In this document: positions 52,094 to 58,714 of the stretch, piece after piece
Layout of the letters: every line of letters starts with the position of its first letter
How positions within the stretch are numbered: position 1 is the stretch's first letter
Virus record (IMG/VR): IMGVR_UViG_3300018080_008436
Location: 370,998-434,997 of that record
DNA: 64,000 bases
Source: a virus
Direction: 5' to 3' (one strand)
The notes under the pieces: model-generated
Told to the model about the DNA's origin: nothing
The model's database searches: none
Seen by the model: the letters and a program-made list of their open reading frames with translations, nothing else
Made by a program: the position numbers and the translations under genes

Positions 52094-52133
52094 CAAAAAA
52101 AATGCCCCTTGGGACGAATCCCAAGGGGCAAAT
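52094..52133 (-). terminator. Terminator with UUCG loop
   Basis: Perfect 12-bp stem TGCCCCTTGGGA/TCCCAAGGGGCA; the loop reads TTCG on the minus strand, followed by T8. Flank resembles that of the 53223 terminator. Confidence 0.9.
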
Positions 52134-52170
52134 ATCTTTTACGAAATATCTACAGAGTAGGTGTAAATAA

Positions 52171-52569
52171 TTAGCTGTCTTGAATTCCTTCTCTTGCTTT
52201 TTGGAGTTTGTCCATTAGCATTTGGTGTTCTTCAGGAGTAGGTTCCTCTGGAACTATGTCTTCCATTTCGTCATGCTCAAACAAATCCCAAAGCCCTTGC
52301 CTTTTTAATTGCTCTTCTATTATAGCCGCACGGAATTTATTGCATTTACCTTCGAAATAATCATCTACTTCAGCCAAATCAAGTGGTTGGTTTATAGCAT
52401 CTTGGAAAATTTTTCTGAACCTGGCTAATACAGCTTCTGTACCTCCATCCCAATCTCCTTCCAAATCGTTTGCTTTTTTCATCCACCCAGCCTTCTTCCC
52501 CATATCAGTCCACTCTTTGCGAGTCATCTTAATCCTAGTTTTTCCACCAGCAGTTTTAACTATTTTCAT
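52171..52569 (-). CDS. Tagged unknown protein with GKKAGW N-terminal domain
   Basis: 132 aa, GGAGAG before ATG. MKIVKTAGGKTRIKMTRKEW then GKKAGWMKKAN, third copy of the shared N-terminal domain. The remaining ~95 residues are helical (AVLARFRKIFQDAINQPLDLA, AAIIEEQLKRQGLWDLFEHD) and acidic. Function unknown. Confidence 0.65.
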   Translation of the reverse strand: MKIVKTAGGKTRIKMTRKEWTDMGKKAGWMKKANDLEGDWDGGTEAVLARFRKIFQDAINQPLDLAEVDDYFEGKCNKFRAAIIEEQLKRQGLWDLFEHDEMEDIVPEEPTPEEHQMLMDKLQKAREGIQDS

Positions 52570-52648
52570 TTTAATCTCTCCATTAAGGTCTTAATTCTAA
52601 TTTATTCAAAATCTTTTCTTTTGATCCTTTAATCAGCAGTAATTGTTA

Positions 52649-53176
52649 TTAAGCCTTTGCCCAAGCCAAGCCTACCCCATTTACACCTAAAGCATTTTTA
52701 CATGCTTCTATCGTTGTACCTTTAGTTATTACATTATCAACAAAATAAACATTCTTGTTGTCTAAATCCATAACGTCTGCATCATCTCTGACAATCATAT
52801 TGTGCTCTTCAACCGTGTAATTAGGAAGATTTTGCTTTCTCCTTTGATGAGATGGTTCTATACTAGAAGACCGACCCAATGGATCATATATCTCAGATCC
52901 AGTTATTTTAGCAATTGCCTCGCATAAAAGCATGTTTGACCCCCTATCCCCTGATGATGATGGAACTGGTACTAAGAGGCTATTAGATGCAACATATTTC
53001 GCCATAGTATCAGCCGCTATCTTAATGGCATCTGAATTTTTGTTCTTTATTTCGTAAGATATCTTTCTAACAAAAGCTTCTTGCTGTGATAGTTCTCTTC
53101 TTCTAGGAGAAATATATTGATAAATGGCTATATTTTTGCCATCATTTAAAAATTGAGCTTTTTTATACCAGTTCAT
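52649..53176 (-). CDS. Tagged phosphoribosyltransferase-fold protein
   Basis: 175 aa. MNWYKKAQFLND is the W-Y tag variant. Then a type I PRTase: SLLVPVPSSSGDRGSNMLLCEAI (PPi-loop region) and VYFVDNVITKGTTIEACKNAL (PRPP-binding motif, D-N in place of the usual acidic pair). Closest in style to ComF-like amidophosphoribosyltransferase proteins. Substrate base unknown; the Asn may lower activity. An enzyme between capsid genes with the tag fits packaged cargo. Confidence 0.75.
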   Translation of the reverse strand: MNWYKKAQFLNDGKNIAIYQYISPRRRELSQQEAFVRKISYEIKNKNSDAIKIAADTMAKYVASNSLLVPVPSSSGDRGSNMLLCEAIAKITGSEIYDPLGRSSSIEPSHQRRKQNLPNYTVEEHNMIVRDDADVMDLDNKNVYFVDNVITKGTTIEACKNALGVNGVGLAWAKA

Positions 53177-53222
53177 AACAATATTAATTCAAAAATCTGT
53201 TCTTCTGACCCTTTGTAAACAC

Positions 53223-53256
53223 AAAAATATCCCCTGAGGCGAACCTCAGGGGATAA
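53223..53256 (-). terminator. Terminator after major capsid gene, UUCG loop
   Basis: 12-bp stem TATCCCCTGAGG/CCTCAGGGGATA; loop TTCG and T5 on the minus strand. Confidence 0.9.
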
Positions 53257-53286
53257 ATACTTTCTACGAGATATCTAAGCTTTCGC

Positions 53287-54150
53287 TTAGCTACCAGCGG
53301 TAACTGTGACCTTGGCTACTGCGTAGGTATTGATGATTACAATACCAACTTCCTCATAAATTACCCAACCGAGGCGGAGCTTCTTTGGATCGTCTGCTGG
53401 GAGGACGGTGATATCCTGACGAATCGGGAATGCACCAACGTACTCAGCAGGAGCGAGCAAGAAGACGGTATCGGTAGGCATCTTTGAAGATACGTGAATA
53501 TCAGCAGTAAAGAGATGTCCGAACAAACCAGTTGTAAGAACTTCTTTCTGTGTTGCTTCATCATAGACAGTCTTACCAAATCCACGAATGTCAGCGTAAC
53601 GAAGAGCATGCATAACAAGCTTACCTACTGTGAGGTCGTGCTGTTCGATGGTTGCGAAAGCTTGGTTCAAGGCGTTAAGGGTAAGAGCACCACCAGTTGA
53701 AACAACGGTATGTGCGGCATCAATTGCGGCGGCGATAGCGTTGAAGATGTTAAGATCTTCTTCCTTCTGAATCGCTTCTTTAGCTTTGATCTGAGCACGG
53801 TCTACAATGTAGAATCTACGAGCTTTAATCTCACTCAAGCGAATAGTAGGATTGGTTGCAATCTCGAACGTAGGAACGAGAATTTCTTCACCTTCGGTAA
53901 TACCATCAGGTACAGCGCCACGACGAGGAATAACCTGGGCGGTCTGGCGAACGTCTTTCTCGTAACGTGCATAAGCGCCCTGAGGAAGCTCATCCACCAT
54001 GAGAAGTTTACGTCCAACTGCTTGATATTCCAATGCTCTACGAATTGGCTCGACCATGGCCTGAGCCAATGCTACTCTACCTTCAGGTGTCTCAAGCGCC
54101 TGAGCGATAAGAGCTTCTCTTTCTGCATTAACAGATCTTTTATTAATCAT
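53287..54150 (-). CDS. Major capsid protein (HK97-like fold)
   Basis: 287 aa, AGGAG before ATG. N-terminal helix (REALIAQALETPEGRVALAQAM), extended E-loop-like region with VPRRGAVPDGITEGEEILVPTFEI, then ARRFYIVDRAQIKAKEAIQKEEDLN spine helix and a P-domain/A-domain layout ending DITVLPADDPKKLRLGWVIYEEVGIVIIN. Composition is balanced and codons richer in GC than the neighbours, consistent with high expression. Flanked by decoration gene and strong terminator. Small for the family but within range. Confidence 0.75.
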   Translation of the reverse strand: MINKRSVNAEREALIAQALETPEGRVALAQAMVEPIRRALEYQAVGRKLLMVDELPQGAYARYEKDVRQTAQVIPRRGAVPDGITEGEEILVPTFEIATNPTIRLSEIKARRFYIVDRAQIKAKEAIQKEEDLNIFNAIAAAIDAAHTVVSTGGALTLNALNQAFATIEQHDLTVGKLVMHALRYADIRGFGKTVYDEATQKEVLTTGLFGHLFTADIHVSSKMPTDTVFLLAPAEYVGAFPIRQDITVLPADDPKKLRLGWVIYEEVGIVIINTYAVAKVTVTAGS

Positions 54151-54220
54151 TTTGTTTCTCTCCTAATTAGTTGTTCTATAGGGGGTAATAGCCTATAAAA
54201 TAAACCTTTTTTACTATACC

Positions 54221-54742
54221 TTATACAAGAAGCTTGTATTCGATATAAGTGTTAGAGTTATCGCCAGCAAGGGCCTGATCGCCATTGATGTCGATGCCAG
54301 GTACGCCACTTGGGTATGAGCCAGCGGCACGAGTCAAACGAGCAACAGGAGTTCCAGTGGTCAAACCACCTTCATCTGTAGTGTCGAGTACACCAAGGGC
54401 ATTACCATAAAGCAATGCGCCAGGATTGGCGGATGATACGTTTGAAGCGAACTGGTCGGTTGCAAACTCACCACCTGAGTGATAGACAGTCATTTTACCT
54501 GAAGCTTTGGTTTCGTCAAAATAATCGGAAACCCTGTTCTGCCATCCTGCTGAGATGCCAGGCATTGCTGAAGCGCTAGTTGACTTGGTGTCACCAGCTA
54601 CACCGTAAACGGCGGCGTTGGTGCTTGCAAGTACTACTTCGCCAGATGTATTAAGAGAGACAAGCTGTCCTTCTTTAATAGTTTCGCCAGAGGCGACATC
54701 CTGTTCAGCGGCTACTACATGAAATTTTTCTACAAGAGCCAT
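54221..54742 (-). CDS. Putative head decoration/capsid-associated protein
   Basis: 173 aa, AAGGAG before ATG. Small beta protein rich in Gly/Ala/Ser/Thr, beginning VVAAEQDVASGETIKEGQLVSL and VYGVAGDT, like capsid-stabilising proteins (gpD-type region DUF2190 style). Immediately upstream of the capsid gene and GC-rich in the same way, so likely highly expressed. A ~215-base leader precedes it. Confidence 0.6.
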   Translation of the reverse strand: MALVEKFHVVAAEQDVASGETIKEGQLVSLNTSGEVVLASTNAAVYGVAGDTKSTSASAMPGISAGWQNRVSDYFDETKASGKMTVYHSGGEFATDQFASNVSSANPGALLYGNALGVLDTTDEGGLTTGTPVARLTRAAGSYPSGVPGIDINGDQALAGDNSNTYIEYKLLV

Positions 54743-54964
54743 TTTTTGTTTCTCCTTTTAGAGTTAATTTTTTGTCAATTTTCATTGACGGTTTTTTAAC
54801 CAATTTGGTAAACGAAAACCAGCTTAACGCTACGATCTTTCTTCATTGATTTACTGAAAAAGTTGCCGTCATCTTATTAATCAAAACTGCAAACATTGAA
54901 TTACTTACCAACTTGTTATATCCCTTTGTTCTATATTAATAAGGTGATTTCCTGCTTACTATAC
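54743..54964 (-). other. Long leader upstream of the decoration/capsid genes
   Basis: About 220 bases without an ORF between the 54965 terminator and the decoration start. It has TTGTATAGTA (54957-54966) at its upstream end as a candidate promoter box. No other clear element seen. Confidence 0.4.
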
Positions 54965-55011
54965 AAAAAAACCACGAAATATTGCTGATAAAAGCCATAT
55001 TTCGTGGTTTT
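54965..55011 (-). terminator. Terminator before the capsid unit
   Basis: AACCACGAAATAT/ATATTTCGTGGTT stem with a 14-base loop and a T7 tract on the minus strand. Confidence 0.85.
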
Positions 55012-55031
55012 GGCACAAAAATGATTGTTGT

Positions 55032-55265
55032 TTATTCTTTTAGAGACTTTCTTCTTTGCAATTCTTTTTTCATAGCATCTCTGGTTTTATCTAACTCTTC
55101 TAAGTCATATCCCCAATCGATACCATAATTTTCCTGTTCAATAATTTGATTATCATAATAAAGCCAAGCCAACTCATTTTCTAATTCTTCTGTTGGAATT
55201 TCTTCTATTGGTTCTTTAGATATAATGTATTTATGTTCTTTGTTAGACACTCTTATTAATTTCAT
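55032..55265 (-). CDS. Tagged small protein, unknown
   Basis: 77 aa, ATGA overlap with the preceding gene. MKLIRVSNKEH tag, then acidic helices (EEIPTEELENELAWLYYDNQ... EELDKTRDAMKKELQRRK). Function unknown. Confidence 0.6.
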   Translation of the reverse strand: MKLIRVSNKEHKYIISKEPIEEIPTEELENELAWLYYDNQIIEQENYGIDWGYDLEELDKTRDAMKKELQRRKSLKE

Positions 55266-55513
55266 AATTTCCCCAATATTTCATCTAATCTTGTTGAAAT
55301 CTCGACATCTGATAATTGTCTGAATGGAGCCTTAAATACAGTCCCAGACGGCAATGTAACCTGCACCTTGTCTCCACCTCCCAACACCTCTCTAAACTCA
55401 TGATAAGTTAATCTATTGGGCTTGGCTCTTAATCCCTTGACATATACGACATTGTTGTTTGAGTCTACCCAAACAATCGATGGAATTTTAGAAGATATCT
55501 TGATTATTTTCAT
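55262..55513 (-). CDS. Tagged small protein, unknown
   Basis: 83 aa. MKIIKISSKIPS tag, followed by a small beta domain (IVWVDSNNNVVYVKG, GDKVQVTLPSGTVF) and a C-terminal helix. First gene after the scaffold terminator. Function unknown. Confidence 0.6.
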   Translation of the reverse strand: MKIIKISSKIPSIVWVDSNNNVVYVKGLRAKPNRLTYHEFREVLGGGDKVQVTLPSGTVFKAPFRQLSDVEISTRLDEILGKL

Positions 55514-55556
55514 AACAATTAATTCACTAATATAAAAAGAACTTCCTTTAAGAATA

Positions 55557-55608
55557 CAAAAAAAAGCCGCTCCGGTTTGCTTGCGAACAAGCAGAAGAGC
55601 GGCTTTTA
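55557..55608 (-). terminator. Terminator after the scaffold gene, nested UUCG hairpin
   Basis: Outer AGCCGCTC/GAGCGGCT stem with an inner GCTTG-TTCG-CAAGC hairpin (minus strand) and T8. Two-tier structure. Confidence 0.85.
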
Positions 55609-55621
55609 GAGTTAACCGAAC

Positions 55622-58600
55622 TTAACGTTGGTCGTTGTCAATCAAGTTGTCATTTAACAACTTGGAACCAATCGTAAACGCTCCAGCGATTTTGTCCTGG
55701 AAGCTAGGCTCCTGGGCAGGCTGTGATTGAATTACGATAGCTGGAAGACCAGTTCCAGCAGTTTTAACTTGCTGTTCAGTAGAAGCAGTTTTAACGGCCT
55801 TAACTGGGAACATAGTTTCCGCAACTGAAGCAATTTTATCAACTTCAAACTGAGCTAATGCAGTAACAACATTATCAAATGTGCTCTTATCAGAAGCAAT
55901 TCTGTTGTTAGCGGCTAACCATGAAGCAGTACGAAGAGCTTCCTCTTTACGTGCTTCCTTGATTCTAGCAAGTTGTTCTTCTCTTTTCTGTTGTACCTGT
56001 TTGAGATACTTATCATTGATGCCAGGCATATCTGACTGAGTTTCCTTCTCAACGCCCATATAAGCGTTATCGATAGGTACATCAGGCTTAGGTGCGTTAA
56101 CGTCGATGTTATCTGGTCCTTCCTGTCCCATAGTAGCTTTTGCTCTAGGAACGTCTGGATTTGCCATCTTTACATCGATGTTGTCAGCGCCTTCATGACC
56201 CAAAGAAGCATCGGCTCTAGGAACTCCAGCTTCAACATCACCCTCAACGGTGTCAACTTCTTTCATCTTTTTCGCTAATGCAAGCTGTCTCTGAGCCTCT
56301 TTGAGGTTTTTCTCAGCTTCAGCAATTACAGTACCTTTAATCTCATTATTGATTGCAGGCATATCTGATTGAGTAGCTTTCTCAATTCCCATGTAGGAAC
56401 TATCAACAGCTACGTCTGGCAGACCAGCAGGTGGATTAATGTTATCTGCGCCTTCATGGCCCATGGTAGCATTAGATCTAGGAACCTGAGGTTTGGCCAT
56501 AGGAACGTCAATATTATCTGCTCCTTCATTCATCATAGTTGCCTTACTACGAGGTACTCCAGCTTCAACGTCTTTCTCAATAGTTTTGATGAGCTTAGGC
56601 TTACCTGCCAACTTAATGTTGGACTCAGCGCCAGAGCGTCTTACTCTTGAGGAATTCATTGCCAAAGCCTCTGCAAGTGCGTCGGTATCAAATGTTTCCA
56701 TATCTTCTCCTTCTGGAACTTCTTCAGCTTCAAATGCAACGTCCTCTGCGATGTCCTCTTCCAAGGCTTCATCACCAGTATTTTCAACAACTTCGAGGTT
56801 GTCTCCAGTGATGGTTACAGATTCAACTGCGACTTCTTCTGGTTCTTCAATAATCTCATCAACCTCTACATCGACTGAGTCGAGTGGTTCGAGATCATCT
56901 CCGATTTCAACTTCTTCCAAGATAGCCTGAGCTTTCTTGGCTAAGTTTTCTTCTTTCTGAATGAACAATTCGTTCATTGTAGCGAGATCGTATTGGCTAA
57001 GTGCAATCTTTCCTTCTTTTGCTTCATCAGCAAAAGCTTGGACGTAAATGTTATCAGATTCTTCTTTAGCGAACTTCTTCTTAATGCAGTTGCAAATTGA
57101 AGTTGCTTGAACAACATCATGTCCTTTGCTCTTTTGATCTTCAATACATTCATCCATTGGATCTACTTGCATTAAAGTGTCAGCCAATTTTTTCATTTGA
57201 CGGACTTTGGTAAAACCAAGTCTCTTCAGTTCTTTGCATACGCATTCAGCCAATGGCTTATCTTTGCAAGGACCGAATCTAGCTACAGTGTTTCCACCAT
57301 AAGTTCTAGCAATTCTTTCAACGCAGTTAGCAGTTGGGAACGTATCGGCGTTAGCCTGAGCAGTCTTCAACATTCCAACAACCTTAAGCTTAGAAGCGAA
57401 CTTCCTTGCTTCTTCTTTGCATTCTGGGCAACTATTGTCAGGAGAAAGATCCCATTCAACTCTTAACAAGCCGTTTGAAGGATTCTTACTACTAACAATG
57501 AGGTTCTTCTCGAAAGAAGTTCCGCATTGTCCGCATTCGCATTTGGTGCGACCATCGCCGCTTGCGATGACATCACATTTCTTATTTCCGCAAGCTGGGC
57601 AGACATCGCCATGGGCCTCTCTGTTAGCGGCAATACGAACAATAGAATCTTTATCAATTCTAGTTTGAGCGGCAACTGGAAGTGCTGGCATTTCTTCAGG
57701 CTCTTCAGGGCCTTCAACGTCTTCCATACCTTCTTCGCCAACGCTTTTGGTAGGTTTGATGATTCTAAATTCAATTTCTTTCTTAATGAGAGCTTCGTAT
57801 TCGGCTCCGCAATTCTGGCAGTTACCGATAATTCCACCGTCATCTTCTTTAGTTACATCAACATCAGATGAACCACACTCTGGGCAAATGCTCCAAGGAG
57901 CTTGCTTTTCGCCAACAGTTGGGATCTCATCCTCTAACTCATCCTCATTACCAGTGGTGAGAGCTTGAAGAGCAGGATCTTCTCCCATTGGAGGAGCGTC
58001 AAGACCTTCCTCAGGAGCGCCTGGAGCGGCGACTTCGCCTGCGGCCCCTGGCATTCCGCCACCCATTGGTGACTGAGCAGTTCTTTTCATCTTCTTATTA
58101 TTATAGGCAACCTGATTAAGGTTTTCCATTTCAATATCAGCGTCAAGTCCGTCCTCAATGCCTTCTCCTACGAGATCGCCTTCAGGAACGATTTCTTCTT
58201 CAATTGGTGCTACTTCTTCGCCAATCGGAATTTCAACTGACTCTTCGCCAGCATCAGTCTGGACAGCGATTTGAATGGTATTACCATCAATAGTAACATT
58301 AGTGATAGAAGCAAGCTTCATATTTTCAGTTGCTAAAGCGCCTTTAGCAAACTTAACGATATCTTTCTTGAAAGTGGCAGAAGTCTTTTGAGAACCAAGT
58401 TCTTCGAAATCGGTTTCAATTACGATGTCTGCTCCATCAAGTTTTTCAGGATTAAGAATTTCTTCCTGAGCCTGGACTCGCTTTCTTGATTCCAAAGAAG
58501 CTAGAATTTCTTCTCTTTCAGCATCTCTTTTAGCCTTTTCGTTTTTAACGACAGCTTTGGTTGATGCTTCTTTAGTTTCTTTCTTCTCTTCTTTTTCTTC

Positions 58601-58714
58601 GCATTCTTCATCCTCTTCGTCACACTCTTCTTCTCCAGCGACAGCTTGCTTCAGAGCATTTCTAAGTTCGTCCTTAACGTTAACTTTTGCTACTGTAGAG
58701 GCTTCAGCAGTTTT
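55622..58714 (-). CDS. Prohead core/scaffold protein with zinc ribbons and EGADNID repeats (no start codon of its own)
   Basis: The frame opens right after a TGA (58717-58715) and is continuous for ~1029 codons to TAA 55622. It has no ATG, GTG or TTG near its 5' end (first TTG at 58495). It is in the -1 frame to the protease at an A5 run, so probably made by frameshift. Sequence: acidic N-terminal part (EEECDEEDEECEEKEEKK), two zinc ribbons (ICPECGSSDVD...CQNCG; VCPACGNKKCD...CGQCG), an SCPEC and further Cys-rich segments, then duplicated modules built on VPRxxATMGxEGADNID and YMGxEKxTQSDMPxIN, and a helical C-terminus. Probably the internal scaffold removed by the protease. Confidence 0.65.
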   Translation of the reverse strand, partial: KTAEASTVAKVNVKDELRNALKQAVAGEEECDEEDEECEEKEEKKETKEASTKAVVKNEKAKRDAEREEILASLESRKRVQAQEEILNPEKLDGADIVIETDFEELGSQKTSATFKKDIVKFAKGALATENMKLASITNVTIDGNTIQIAVQTDAGEESVEIPIGEEVAPIEEEIVPEGDLVGEGIEDGLDADIEMENLNQVAYNNKKMKRTAQSPMGGGMPGAAGEVAAPGAPEEGLDAPPMGEDPALQALTTGNEDELEDEIPTVGEKQAPWSICPECGSSDVDVTKEDDGGIIGNCQNCGAEYEALIKKEIEFRIIKPTKSVGEEGMEDVEGPEEPEEMPALPVAAQTRIDKDSIVRIAANREAHGDVCPACGNKKCDVIASGDGRTKCECGQCGTSFEKNLIVSSKNPSNGLLRVEWDLSPDNSCPECKEEARKFASKLKVVGMLKTAQANADTFPTANCVERIARTYGGNTVARFGPCKDKPLAECVCKELKRLGFTKVRQMKKLADTLMQVDPMDECIEDQKSKGHDVVQATSICNCIKKKFAKEESDNIYVQAFADEAKEGKIALSQYDLATMNELFIQKEENLAKKAQAILEEVEIGDDLEPLDSVDVEVDEIIEEPEEVAVESVTITGDNLEVVENTGDEALEEDIAEDVAFEAEEVPEGEDMETFDTDALAEALAMNSSRVRRSGAESNIKLAGKPKLIKTIEKDVEAGVPRSKATMMNEGADNIDVPMAKPQVPRSNATMGHEGADNINPPAGLPDVAVDSSYMGIEKATQSDMPAINNEIKGTVIAEAEKNLKEAQRQLALAKKMKEVDTVEGDVEAGVPRADASLGHEGADNIDVKMANPDVPRAKATMGQEGPDNIDVNAPKPDVPIDNAYMGVEKETQSDMPGINDKYLKQVQQKREEQLARIKEARKEEALRTASWLAANNRIASDKSTFDNVVTALAQFEVDKIASVAETMFPVKAVKTASTEQQVKTAGTGLPAIVIQSQPAQEPSFQDKIAGAFTIGSKLLNDNLIDNDQR

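Noticed and set aside
56369-56930. Plus-strand ORFs opposite the scaffold gene
   Set aside because: They mirror the repeated acidic coding sequence and lack ribosome binding sites.
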